Source: Mimachlamys varia
Lineage: Eukaryota > Mollusca > Bivalvia > Pectinida > Pectinidae
Direction: 5' to 3'
NCBI GenBank assembly: GCA_947623455.1
Contig: OX392540.1
Coordinates: forward strand, 9,689,432 to 9,753,431
DNA length: 64,000 nt
Shown here: positions 44,520 through 59,600 of the stretch, piece by piece
Position numbering within the stretch: position 1 is the stretch's first letter
How the letters are laid out: every line of letters begins with the position of its first letter
Position numbers and translations under genes: made by a program
The notes under the pieces: model-generated
The model's database searches: none
What the model was told of the DNA's origin: nothing
Seen by the model: only the letters and a program-made list of their open reading frames with translations

Positions 44520-47500
44520 TATAGGGGGGATGAGTATTTTATGGTGGTAGATAGATATTTTATGACTACAGTATAGGGGGGATGAGTATTTTATGGGGGT
44601 AGATAGATATTTTATGACTACAGTATAGGGGGGATGAGTATTTTATGGGAATGGATAGCTATTTTAAGACTACAGTATAGGGGAATGAGTATTTTATTGG
44701 GGTAGATAGATATTTTATGACTACGGTATAGGAGGGGGGGGGTGGGGGTGAGTATTTTATGGGAGTGGATAGGTATTTTATACTACAGTATAGGTGGGGA
44801 TGAGTATTTTATGGTGGTATATAGGTATTTTATGACTACAGTATAGGGGGGATGAGTATTTTATGGGGGTAGATAGGTATTTTATGACTACAGTATGAGG
44901 GGGATGAGTATTTTATGGTGGTAGATAGGTATTTTATGACTAAGGTATAGGGGGGATAAGTATTTTATGGTGGTAGATAGGTATTTTATGACTACGGTAT
45001 AGGGGGGATGAGTATTTTATGGTGGTAGATAGGTATTTTATGACTACAGTATAAGGGGGATGAGTATTAAATGGGGGTAGATAGGTATTTTTTATGACTA
45101 CAGTATAAGGGGGATGAGTATTAAATGGGAGTAGATAGATATTTAATGACTACAGTATAGGGGGGGATGAATATCTTATGGTGGTAGATAGATATTTTAT
45201 GACTACGGTATAGGGGAATGAGTATTTTACATTATGTATGGTGGTAGATAGATATTTTATGACCATGGTATAGGGGGATGAGTATTTTATGGGGTAAGAT
45301 AGATATTAGATAGATATTTTATGACTACAGTAAAGGGGGGATGAGTATTTTGTGGGGATGGATAGGTATTTTATGACTACGGTATAGTGGGGATGAGTAT
45401 TTTATGGTGGTAGATAGGTATTTTATGACTACGGTATAGGGGGGGATCAGTATTTTATGGTGGTAGATAGGTATTTTATACTACACTATAGGGGGGGGAT
45501 GAATATTTTATGGGGGTAGATAGATATTTTATACTACAGTATAGGGGGGATGAGTATTTTATGGGGATGGATAGGTATTTTATGACAACAGTATAGGGGG
45601 GATGAGTATTTTATGGGAGTAGATAGATATTTTATGACTACAGTATAGGGGGGATGAGTATTTAATGGGGGTAGATAGATATTTAATGACTACAGTATAG
45701 GGGGGATGAGTATTTAATGGGGGTAGATAGATATTTTATACTACAGTATAGGGGGGATGAATATCTTATGGTGGTAGATAGATATTTTATGACCATGGTA
45801 TAGGGGGATGAGTATTTTATGGGGTTAGATAGATATTAGATAGATATTTTATGACTACATTATAGGGGGGATGAGTATTTTATGGGGATGGATAGGTATT
45901 TTATGACTACAGTATAGGGGGGATGAGTATTTTATGGGGATGGATAGGTATTTTATGACAACAGTATAGGGGGATGAGTATTTTATGGGGGTAGATAGAT
46001 ATTTTATGACTACAGTATAGGGGGGATGAGTATTTTGTGGGGATGGATAGGTATTTTATGACTACAGTATAGGGGGGATGAGTATTTTATGGTGGTAGAT
46101 AGATATTTTATACTACGGTATAGGGGGGATGAGTATTTTGTGGGGATGGATAGATATTTTATGACTACAGTATAGGGGGATGAGTATTTTATGGGGGTAG
46201 ATAGATATTTTATGACCATGGTATAGGGGGATGAGTATTTTATGGGGTTAGATAAATATTTTATGACTACAGTATAGGGGGGATGAGTATTTTGTGGGGA
46301 TGGATAGGTATTTTATGACTACGGTATAGTGGGGATGACTATTTTATGGTGGTAGATAGGTATTTTATGACAACAGTATAGGGGGGATGAGTATTTTATG
46401 GTGGTAGATAGGTATTTTATGACTACGGTATAGGGGGGATCAGTATTTTATGGTGGTAGATAGGTATTTTATACTACAGTATAGGGGGGGGATGAATATT
46501 TTATGGGGGTAGATAGATATTTTATACTACAGTATAGGGGGGGATGAATATTTTATGGTGGTAGATAGATATTTTATACTATAGTATAGGGGGGGGATGA
46601 GTATTTTATGGGGGTAGATAGATATTTTATGACTACAGTATAGGGGGGATGAATATTTTATGGGGGTAGATAGATATTTTATGACCATGGTATAGGGGGA
46701 TGAGTATTTTATGGGGTTAGATAAATATTTTATGACTACAGTATAGGGGGGATGAGTATTTTATGGGGGTAGATAGGTATTTTATGACTACAGTATAGGG
46801 GGGATGAGTATTTTATTGGGGTAGATAGATATTTTATGACTACGGTTTAGGAGGGGGGGGGGGGGTGAGTATCTTATGGGAGTGGATAGGTATTTTATAC
46901 TACAGTATAGGTGGGGATGAGTATTTTATGGTGGTATATAGGTATTTTATGACTACTGTATAGGGGGGATGAGTATTTTATGGTGGTAGATAGGTATTTT
47001 ATGACTACAGTATGAGGGGGATGAGTATTTTATGGTGGTAGATAGGTATTTTAAGACTAAGGTATAGGGGGGATGAGTATTTTATGATGGTAGATAGGTA
47101 TTTTATGACTACGGTATAGGGGGGATGAGTATTTTATGGTGGTAGATAGGTATTTTATGACTACAGTATAAGGGGGATGAGAATTAAATGGGGGTAGATA
47201 GGTATTTTTTATGACTACAGTATAAGGGGGATGAGTATTAAATGGGAGTAGATAGATATTTAATGACTACAGTATAGGGGGGATGAGTATTTAATGGGGG
47301 TAGATAGATATTTTATACTACAGTATAGGGGGGGATGAATATCTTATGGTGGTAGATAGATATTTTATGACTCTGGTATAGGGGGATGAGTATTTTATGG
47401 GGGTAGATAGATATTTTATGACTACAGTATAGGGGGGATGAGTTTTTGTGGGGATGGATAGGTATTTTATGACTACAGTATAGGGGGGATGAGTATTTTA

Positions 47501-49420
47501 TGATGGTAGATAGATATTTTATGACTACAGTATAGGGGGGATGAGTATTTTATGGGGGTAGATAGATATTTTATGACTACAGTATAGGGGGGGGATGAAT
47601 ATTTTATGGGGGTAGATAGATATTTTATACTACAGTATAGGGGGGGATGAATATTTTATGGTGGTAGATAGATATTTTATACTATAGTATAGGGGGGGGA
47701 TGAGTATTTTATGGGGGTAGATAGATATTTTATGACTACAGTATAGGGGGGATGAATATTTTATGGGGGTAGATAGATATTTTATGACCATGGTATAGGG
47801 GGATGAGTATTTTATGGGGTTAGATAAATATTTTATGACTACAGTATAGGGGGGATGAGTATTTTATGGGGGTAGATAGGTATTTTATGACTACAGTATA
47901 GGGGGGATGAGTATTTTATTGGGGTAGATAGATATTTTATGACTACGGTATAGGAGGGGGGGGGGTGAGTATCTTATGGGAGTGGATAGGTATTTTATAC
48001 TACAGTATAGGTGGGGATGAGTATTTTATGGTGGTATATAGGTATTTTATGACTACTGTATAGGGGGGATGAGTATTTTATGGTGGTAGATAGGTATTTT
48101 ATGACTACAGTATGAGGGGGATGAGTATTTTATGGTGGTAGATAGGTATTTTAAGACTAAGGTATAGGGGGGATGAGTATTTTATGATGGTAGATAGGTA
48201 TTTTATGACTACGGTATAGGGGGGATGAGTATTTTATGGTGGTAGATAGGTATTTTATGACTACAGTATAAGGGGGATGAGAATTAAATGGGGGTAGATA
48301 GGTATTTTTTATGACTACAGTATAAGGGGGATGAGTATTAAATGGGAGTAGATAGATATTTAATGACTACAGTATAGGGGGGATGAGTATTTAATGGGGG
48401 TAGATAGATATTTTATACTACAGTATAGGGGGGGATGAATATCTTATGGTGGTAGATAGATATTTTATGACTCTGGTATAGGGGGATGAGTATTTTATGG
48501 GGGTAGATAGATATTTTATGACTACAGTATAGGGGGGATGAGTTTTTGTGGGGATGGATAGGTATTTTATGACTACAGTATAGGGGGGATGAGTATTTTA
48601 TGATGGTAGATAGATATTTTATGACTACAGTATAGGGGGGATGAGTATTTTATGGGGGTAGATAGATATTTTATGACTACAGTATAGGGGGGATGAGTAT
48701 TTTATGGGAATGGATAGCTATTTTAAGACTATAGTATAGGGGAATGAGTATTTTATTGGGGTAGATAGATATTTTATGACTACGGTATAGGAGGGGGGGG
48801 TGGGGGTGAGTATTTTATGGGAGTGGATAGGTATTTTATACTACAGTATAGGTGGGGATGAGTATTTTATGGTGGTATATAGGTATTTTATGACTACAGT
48901 ATAGGGGGGATGAGTATTTTATGGGGGTAGATAGGTATTTTATGACTACAGTATGAGGGGGATGAGTATTTTATGGTGGTAGATAGGTATTTTATGACTA
49001 AGGTATAGGGGGGATAAGTATTTTATGGTGGTAGATAGGTATTTTATGACTACGGTATAGGGGGGATGAGTATTTTATGGTGGTAGATAGGTATTTTATG
49101 ACTACAGTATAAGGGGGATGAGTATTAAATGGGGGTAGATAGGTATTTTTTATGACTACAGTATAAGGGGGATGAGTATTAAATGGGAGTAGATAGATAT
49201 TTAATGACTACAGTATAGGGGGGGATGAATATCTTATGGTGGTAGATAGATATTTTATGACTACGGTATAGGGGGATGAGTATTTTACATTATGTATGGT
49301 GGTAGATAGATATTTTATGACCATGGTATAGGGGGATGAGTATTTTATGGGGTAAGATAGATATTAGATAGATATTTTATGACTACAGTAAAGGGGGGAT
49401 GAGTATTTTATGGGGATGGA
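44520..49420. repeat. Array 2 higher-order repeats, offsets about 1103 and 4058 bp
   Basis: A distinctive variant series (gaccatggtata, ttagataaatatt, G-rich gaggggggggggtg, gtggtatatagg) at 46.6-47.6 kb recurs with an offset of 1103 bp at 47.7-48.7 kb. The block 44.6-45.35 kb (gggaatggatagctatttta, acattatgtatgg) recurs at 48.7-49.4 kb with an offset of about 4058 bp. Edges are approximate. Confidence 0.65.
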
Positions 49421-52400
49421 TAGGTATTTTATGACTACACTATAGGGGGGATGAGTATTTTATGGGGATGGATAGGTATTTTATGACAACAGTATAGGGG
49501 GGATGAGTATTTTATGGGGGTAGATAGATATTTTATGACTATGGTATAGGGGGATGAGTATTTTGTGAGGATGGATAGGTATTTTATGACTACGGTATAG
49601 TGGGGATGAGTATTTTATGGTGGTAGATAGATATTTTATGACTACAGTATAGGGGGGGATGAATATTTTATGGGGGTAGATGGATATTTTATACTACAGT
49701 ATAGGGGGGGATGAATATTTTATGGTGGTAGATAGATATTTTATACTATAGTATAGGGGGGGGGGGATGAGTATTTTATGGGGGTAGATAGATATTTTAT
49801 GACTACAGTATAGGGGGGATGAATATTTTATGGGGGTAGATAGATATTTTATGACCATGGTATAGGGGGATGAGTATTTTATGGGGTTAGATAGATATTA
49901 GATAGATATTTTATGACTACAGTATAGGGGGGATGAGTATTTTGTGGGGATGGATAGGTATTTTATGACTACAGTATAGGGGGGATGAGTATTTTATGGT
50001 GGTAGATAGATATTTTATGACTACAGTATAGGGGGATGAGTATTTTATGGGGGTAGATAGATATTTTATGACCATGGTATAGGGGGATGAGTATTTTATG
50101 GGGTTAGATAAATATTTTATGACTACAGTATAGGGGGGATGAGTATTTTGTGGGGATGGATAGGTATTTTATGACTACGGTATAGTGGGGATGAGTATTT
50201 TATGGTGGTAGATAGGTATTTTATGACTACGGTATAGGGGGGATCAGTATTTTATGGTGGTAGATAGGTATTTTATACTACAGTATAGGGGGGGGGATGA
50301 ATATTTTATGGGGGTAGATAGATATTTTATACTACAGTATAGGGGGGATGAGTATTTTATGGGGATGGATAAGTATTTTATGACTCTGGTATAGGGGGAT
50401 GAGTATTTTATGGGGTTAGATAGATATTAGATAGATATTTTATGACTACATTATAGGGGGGATGAGTATTTTATGGGGATGGATAGGTATTTTATGACTA
50501 CAGTATAGGGGGGGTGAGTATTTTATGGGGATGGATAGGTATTTTATGACAACAGTATAGGGGGATGAGTATTTTATGGGGATGGATAGGTATTTTATGA
50601 CAACAGTATAGGGGGATGAGTATTTTATGGGGGTAGATAGATATTTTATGACTACAGTATAGGGGGGATGAGTATTTTGTGGCGATGGATAGGTATTTTA
50701 TGACTACAGTATAGGGGGGATGAGTATTTTATGGTGGTAGATAGGTATTTTATGACTACAGTATAAGGGGGATGAGTATTAAATGGGGGTAGATAGGTAT
50801 TTTTTATGACTACAGTATAAGGGGGATGAGTATTAAATGGGAGTAGATAGATATTTAATGACTACAGTATAGGGGGGATGAGTATTTAATGGGGGTAGAT
50901 AGATATTTTATACTACAGTATAGGGGGGGATGAATATCTTATGGTGGTAGATAGATATTTTATGACTATGGTATAGGGGGATGAGTATTTTACATTATGT
51001 ATGGTGGTAGATAGATATTTTATGACCATGGTATAGGGGGATGAGTATTTTATGGGGTAAGATAGATATTAGATAGATATTTTATGACTACAGTAAAGGG
51101 GGGATGAGTATTTTATGGGGATGGATAGGTATTTTATGACTACACTATAGGGGGGATGAGTATTTTATGGGGATGGATAGGTATTTTATGACAACAGTAT
51201 AGGGGGGATGAGAATTTTATGGGGGTAGATAGATATTTTATGACTACAGTATAGGGGGATGAGTATTTTTTGGGGATGGATAGGTATTTTATGACTACGG
51301 TATAGTGGGGATGAGTATTTTATGGTGGTAGCTAGATATTTTATGACTACAGTATAGGGGGGGATGAATATTTTATGGGGGTAGATAGATATTTTATGAC
51401 CATGGTATAGGGGGATGAGTATTTTATGGGGTTAGATAAATATTTTATGACTACAGTATAGGGGGGATGAGTATTTTGTTGGGATGGATAGGTATTTTAT
51501 GACTACGGTATAGTGGGGATGACTATTTTATGGTGGTAGATAGGTATTTTATGACAACAGTATAGGGGGGATGAGTATTTTATGGTGGTAGATAGGTATT
51601 TTATGACTACGGTATAGGGGGGATCAGTATTTTATGGTGGTAGATAAGTATTTTATACTACAGTATAGGGGGGGGGATGAATATTTTATGGGGGTAGATG
51701 GATATTTTATACTACAGTATAGGGGGGGATGAATATTTTATGGTGGTAGATAGATATTTTATACTATAGTATAGGGGGGGGTGAGTATTTTATGGGGGTA
51801 GATAGATATTTTATGACTACAGTATAGGGGGGATGAATATTTTATGGGGGTAGATAGATATTTTATGACCATGGTATAGGGGGATGAGTATTTTATGGGG
51901 TTAGATAGATATTAGATAGATATTTTATGACTACAGTATAGGGGGGATGAGTATTTTGTGGGGATGGATAGGTATTTTATGACTACAGTATAGGGGGGAT
52001 GAGTATTTTATGGTGGTAGATAGATATTTTATGACTACAGTATAGGGGGATGAGTATTTTATTGGGGTAGATAGATATTTTATGACCATGGTATAGGGGG
52101 ATGAGTATTTTATGGGGTTAGATAAATATTTTATGACTACAGTATAGGGGGGATGAGTATTTTGTGGGGATGGATAGGTATTTTATGACTACGATATAGT
52201 GGGGATGAGTATTTTATGGTGGTAGATAGGTATTTTATGACTCTGGTATAGGGGGATGAGTATTTTACATTATGTATGTTGGTAGATAGATATTTTATGA
52301 CTCTGGTATAGGGGGATGAGTATTTTACATTATGTATGGTGGTAGATAGATATTTTATGACTCTGGTATAGGGGGATGAGTATTTTACATTATGTATGTT

Positions 52401-55400
52401 GGTAGATAGATATTTTATGACTATGGTATAGGGGGATGAGTATTTTACATTATGTATGGTGGTAGATAGATATTTTATGACCATGGTATAGGGGGATGAG
52501 TATTTTATGGGGTTAGATAGATATTAGATAGATATTTTATGACTACATTATAGGGGGGATGAGTATTTTATGGGGATGGATAGGTATTTTATGACTACAG
52601 TATAGGGGGGATGAGTATTTTATGGGGATGGATAGGTATTTTATGACAACAGTATAGGGGGATGAGTATTTTATGGGGGTAGATAGATATTTTATGACTA
52701 CAGTATAGGGGGGATGAGTATTTTGTGGGGATGGATAGGTATTTTATGACTACAGTATAGGGGGGATGAGTATTTTATGGTGGTAGATAGATATTTTATA
52801 CTACGGTATAGGGGGGATGAGTATTTTGTGGGGATGGATAGGTATTTTATGACTACAGTATAGGGGGGATGAGTATTTTATGGTGGTAGATAGATATTTT
52901 ATGACTACAGTATAGGGGGATGAGTATTTTATGGGGGTAGATAGATATTTTATGACCATGGTATAGGGGGATGAGTATTTTATGGGGTTAGATAAATATT
53001 TTATGACTACAGTATAGGGGGGATGAGTATTTTGTGGGGATGGATAGGTATTTTATGACTACGGTATAGTGGGGATGACTATTTTATGGTGGTAGATAGA
53101 TATTTTATGACAACAGTATAGGGGGGATGAGTATTTTATGGTGGTAGATAGGTATTTTATGACTACGGTATAGGGGGGATCAGTATTTTATGGTGGTAGA
53201 TAGGTATTTTATACTACAGTATAGGGGGGGGGGATGAATATTTTATGGGGGTAGATAGATATTTTATACTACAGTATAGGGGGGGATGAATATTTTATTG
53301 TGGTAGATAGATATTTTATACTATAGTAACGGGGGGGGGATGAGTATTTTATGGGGGTAGATAGATATTTTATGACTACAGTATAGGGGGGATGAATATT
53401 TTATGGGGGTAGATAGATATTTTATGACCATGGTATAGGGGGGTGAGTATTTTATGGGGTTAGATAAATATTTTATGACTTCAGTATAGGGGGGATGAGT
53501 ATTTTATGGGGGTAGATAGGTATTTTATGACTACAGTATAGGGGGGATGAGTATTTTATTGGGGTAGATAGATATTTTATGACTACGGTATAGGAGGGGG
53601 GGGGGTGAGTATCTTATGGGAGTGGATAGGTATTTTATACTACAGTATAGGTGGGGATGAGTATTTTATGGTGGTATATAGGTATTTTATGACTACAGTA
53701 TAGGGGGGATGAGTATTTTATGGTGGTAGATAGGTATTTTATGACTACAGTATGAGGGGGATGAGTATTTTATGGTGGTAGATAGGTATTTTAAGACTAA
53801 GGTATAGGGGGGGTGAGTATTTTATGATGGTAGATAGGTATTTTATGACTACGGTATAGGGGGGATGAGTATTTTATGGTGGTAGATAGGTATTTTATGA
53901 CTACAGTATAAGGGGGATGAGAATTAAATGGGGGTAGATAGGTATTTTTTATGACTACAGTATAAGGGGAATGAGTATTAAATGGGAGTAGATAGATATT
54001 TAATGACTACAGTATAGGGGGGATGAGTATTTAATGGGGGTAGATAGATATTTTATACTACAGTATAGGGGGGGATGAATATCTTATGGTGGTAGATAGA
54101 TATTTTATGACTCTGGTATAGGGGGATGAGTATTTTATGGGGGTAGATAGATATTTTATGACTACATTATAGGGGGGATGAGTTTTTGTGGGGATGGATA
54201 GGTATTTTTTGACTACAGTATAGGGGGGATGAGTATTTTATGGTGGTAGATAGATATTTTATGACTACAGTATAGGGGGATGAGTATTTTATGGGGGTAG
54301 ATAGATATTTTATGACCATGGTATAGGGGGATGAGTATTTTATGGGGTTAGATAAATATTTTATGACTACAGTATATATGGGGGATGAGTATTTTGTGGG
54401 GATGGATATAGGTATTTTATGGCTACGGTATAGTGGGGATGAGTATTTTATGGTGGTAGATAGGTATTTTATACTACAGTATAGGGGGGGGGGATGAATA
54501 TTTTATGGGGGTAGATAGATATTTTATACTACAGTATAGGGGGGATGAGTATTTTATGGGGATGGATAGGTATTTTATGACAACAGTATAGGGGGGATGA
54601 GTATTTTATGGGGTTAGATAAATATTTTATGACTACAGTATAGGGGGGATGAGTATTTAATGGGGGTAGATAGATATTTAATGACTACAGTATAGGGGGG
54701 ATGAGTATTTAATGGGGGTAGATGGATATTTTATACTACAGTATAGGGGGGGATGAATATCTTATGGTGGTAGATAGATATTTTATGACTATGATATAGG
54801 GGGATGAGTATTTTACATTATGTATGGTGGTAGATAGATATTTTATGACCATGGTATAGGGGGATGAGTATTTTATGGGGTTAGATAGATATTAGATAGA
54901 TATTTTATGACTACATTATAGGGGGGATGAGTATTTAATGGGGATGGATAGGTATTTTATGACTACAGTATAGGGGGGATGAGTATTTTATGGGGATGGA
55001 TAGGTATTTTATGACAACAGTATAGGGGGGATGAGTATTTTATGGGGGTAGATAGATATTTTATGACTACAGTATAGGGGGGATGAGTATTTTGTGGGGA
55101 TGGATAGGTATTTTATGACTACAGTATAGGGGGGATGAGTATTTAATGGTGGTAGATAGATATTTTATTCTACGGTATAGGGGGGATGAGTATTTTGTGG
55201 GGATGGATAGGTATTTTATGACTACAGTATAGGGGGGATGAGTATTTTATGGTGGTAGATAGATATTTTATGACTACAGTATAGGGGGATGAGTATTTTA
55301 TGGGGGTAGATAGATATTTTATGACCATGGTATATGGGGATGAGTATTTTATGGGGTTAGATAAATATTTTATGACTACAGTATAGGGGGGATGAGTATG

Positions 55401-56639
55401 TTGAGGGGATGGATAGGTATTTTATGACTACGGTATAGTGGGGATGAGTATTTTATGGTGGTAGATAGGTATTTTATGACTACAGTATGAGGGGGATGAG
55501 TATTTTATGGTGGTAGATAGGTATTTTAAGACTAAGGTATAGGGGGGATGAGTATTTTATGATGGTAGATAGGTATTTTATGACTACGGTATAGGGGGGA
55601 TGAGTATTTTATGGTGGTAGATAGGTATTTTATGACTACAGTATAAGGGGGATGAGAATTAAATGGGGGTAGATAGGTATTTTTTATGACTACAGTATAA
55701 GGGGGATGAGTATTAAATGGGAGTAGATAGATATTTAATGACTACAGTATAGGGGGGATGAGTATTTAATGGGGGTAGATAGATATTTTATACTACAGTA
55801 TAGGGGGGGATGAATATCTTATGGTGGTAGATAGATATTTTATGACTCTGGTATAGGGGGATGAGTATTTTATGGGGGTAGATAGATATTTTATGACTAC
55901 ATTATAGGGGGGATGAGTTTTTGTGGGGATGGATAGGTATTTTTTGACTACAGTATAGGGGGGATGAGTATTTTATGGTGGTAGATAGATATTTTATGAC
56001 TACAGTATAGGGGGATGAGTATTTTATGGGGGTAGATAGATATTTTATGACCATGGTATAGGGGGATGAGTATTTTATGGTGGTAGATAGGTATTTTATG
56101 ACTACAGTATAAGGGGGATGAGAATTAAATGGGGGTAGATAGGTATTTTTTATGACTACAGTATAAGGGGGATGAGTATTAAATGGGAGTAGATAGATAT
56201 TTAATGACTACAGTATAGGGGGGATGAGTATTTAATGGGGGTAGATAGATATTTTATACTACAGTATAGGGGGGGATGAATATCTTATGGTGGTAGATAG
56301 ATATTTTATGACTCTGGTATAGGGGGATGAGTATTTTATGGTGGTAGATAGGTATTTTATACTACAGTATAGGGGGGGGGATGAATATTTTATGGGGGTA
56401 GATAGATATTTTATACTACAGTATAGGGGGGATGAGTATTTTATGGGGATGGATAGGTATTTTATGACAACAGTATAGGGGGGATGAGTATTTTATGGGG
56501 GTAGATAGATATTTTATGACTACAGTATAGGTGGGATGAGTATTTAATGGGGGTAGATAGATATTTAATGACTACAGTATAGGGGGGATGAGTATTTAAT
56601 GGGGGTAGATGGATATTTTATACTACAGTATAGGGGGGG

Positions 56640-59600
56640 ATGAATATCTTATGGTGGTAGATAGATATTTTATGACTATGGTATAGGGGGATGAGTATTT
56701 TACATTATGTATGGTGGTAGATCGATATTTTATGACCATGGTATAGGGGGATGAGTATTTTATGGGGTTAGATAGATATTAGATAGATATTTTATGACTA
56801 CATTATAGGGGGGATGAGTATTTAATGGGGATGGATAGGTATTTTATGACTACAGTATAGGGGGGATGAGTATTTTATGGGGATGGATAGGTATTTTATG
56901 ACAACAGTATAGGGGGGATGAGTGTTTTATGGGGGTAGATAGATATTTTATGACTACAGTATAGGGGGGGATGAGTATTTTGAGGGGATGGATAGGTATT
57001 TTATGACTACAGTATAGGGGGGATGAGTATTTAATGGTGGTAGATAGATATTTTATACTACGGTATAGGGGGGATGAGTATTTTGTGGGGATGGATAGGT
57101 ATTTTATGACTACAGTATAGGGGGGATGAGTATTTTATGGTGGTAGATAGATATTTTATGACTACAGTATAGGGGGATGAGTATTTTATGGGGGTAGATA
57201 GATATTTTATGACCATGGTATAGGGGGATGAGTATTTTATGGGGTTAGATAAATATTTTATGACTACAGTATAGGGGGGATGAGTATGTTGTGGGGATGG
57301 ATAGGTATTTTATGACTACAGTATAGTGGGGATGAGTATTTTATGGTGGTAGATAGGTATTTTATGACTACGGTATAGGGGAGATGAGTATTTTATGGTG
57401 GTAGATAGGTATTTTATACTACAGTATAGGGGGGGGGGATGAATATTTTATGGGGGTAGATAGGTATTTTATGACTACAGTACAGAGGGGATGAGTATTT
57501 TATGGGGTAAATAGGTATTTTATGACAACAGTATAGGGGGAATGAGTATTTTATGGGAGTATTAGGTATTTTTATGACTACAGTATAGGGGGGATGAGTA
57601 TTTTATGGTGGTAGATAGGTATTTTATGACTACAGTATAGGGGGGATGAGTATTTTATGGTAGTAGATAGGTATTTTATGACTACGGTATAGGGGGATGA
57701 GTATTTTATGGGGGTAGATAGATATTTTATGACTACGGTATAGGGGGATGAGTATTTTATGGGGGTAAATAGGTATTTTATGACAACAGTATAGGGGGAA
57801 TGAGTATTTTATGGGGGTAGATAGATATTTTATACTACAGTATAGGGGGGGATGAATATCTTATGGTGGTAGATAGATATTTTATGACTCTGGTATAGGG
57901 GGATGAGTATTTTATGGTGGTAGATAGGTATTTTATACTACAGTATAGGGGGGGGGGGATGAATATTTTATGGGGGTAGATAGATATTTTATACTACAGT
58001 ATAGGGGGGATGAGTATTTTATGGGGATGGATAGGTATTTTATGACAACAGTATAGGGGGGATGAGTATTTTATGGGGGTAGATAGATATTTTATGACTA
58101 CAGTATAGGTGGGATGAGTATTTAATGGGGGTAGATAGATATTTAATGACTACAGTATAGGGGGGATGAGTATTTAATGGGGGTAGATGGATATTTTATA
58201 CTACAGTATAGGGGGGGATGAATATCTTATGGTGGTAGATAGATATTTTATGACTATGGTATAGGGGGATGAGTATTTTACATTATGTATGGTGGTAGAT
58301 CGATATTTTATGACCATGGTATAGGGGGATGAGTATTTTATGGGGTTAGATAGATATTAGATAGATATTTTATGACTACATTATAGGGGGGATGAGTATT
58401 TAATGGGGATGGATAGGTATTTTATGACTACAGTATAGGGGGGATGAGTATTTTATGGGGATGGATAGGTATTTTATGACAACAGTATAGGGGGGATGAG
58501 TGTTTTATGGGGGTAGATAGATATTTTATGACTACAGTATAGGGGGGGATGAGTATTTTGAGGGGATGGATAGGTATTTTATGACTACAGTATAGGGGGG
58601 ATGAGTATTTAATGGTGGTAGATAGATATTTTATACTACGGTATAGGGGGGATGAGTATTTTGTGGGGATGGATAGGTATTTTATGACTACAGTATAGGG
58701 GGGATGAGTATTTTATGGTGGTAGATAGATATTTTATGACTACAGTATAGGGGGATGAGTATTTTATGGGGGTAGATAGATATTTTATGACCATGGTATA
58801 GGGGGATGAGTATTTTATGGGGTTAGATAAATATTTTATGACTACAGTATAGGGGGGATGAGTATGTTGTGGGGATGGATAGGTATTTTATGACTACGGT
58901 ATAGTGGGGATGAGTATTTTATGGTGGTAGATAGGTATTTTATGACTACGGTATAGGGGAGATGAGTATTTTATGGTGGTAGATAGGTATTTTATACTAC
59001 AGTATAGGGGGGGGGGGGGGGATGAATATTTTATGGGGGTAGATAGGTATTTTATGACTACAGTACAGAGGGGATGAGTATTTTATGGGGTAAATAGGTA
59101 TTTTATGACAACAGTATAGGGGGAATGAGTATTTTATGGGAGTATTAGGTATTTTTATGACTACAGTATAGGGGGGATGAGTATTTTATGGTGGTAGATA
59201 GGTATTTTATGACTACAGTATAGGGGGGGATGAGTATTTTATGGTAGTAGATAGGTATTTTATGACTACGGTATAGGGGGATGAGTATTTTATGGGGGTA
59301 GATAGATATTTTATGACTACGGTATAGGGGGATGAGTATTTTATGGGGGTAAATAGGTATTTTATGACAACAGTATAGGGGGAATGAGTATTTTATGGGA
59401 GTATTAGGTATTTTTATGACTACAGTATAGGGGGGATGAGTATTTTATGGTGGTAGATAGGTATTTTATGACTACAGTATAGGGGGGATGAGTATTTTAT
59501 GGTAGTAGATAGGTATTTTATGACTACGGTATAGGGGGATGAGTATTTTATGGGGGTAGATAGATATTTTATGACTACGGTATAGGGGGATGAGTATTTT

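Noticed and set aside
46010..52484. Minus-strand open frames in array 2 (Y-L-S-T-T-I-K-Y-S-S-P repeats)
   Set aside because: They arise only where unit length variants happen to keep the frame; composition follows the repeat.
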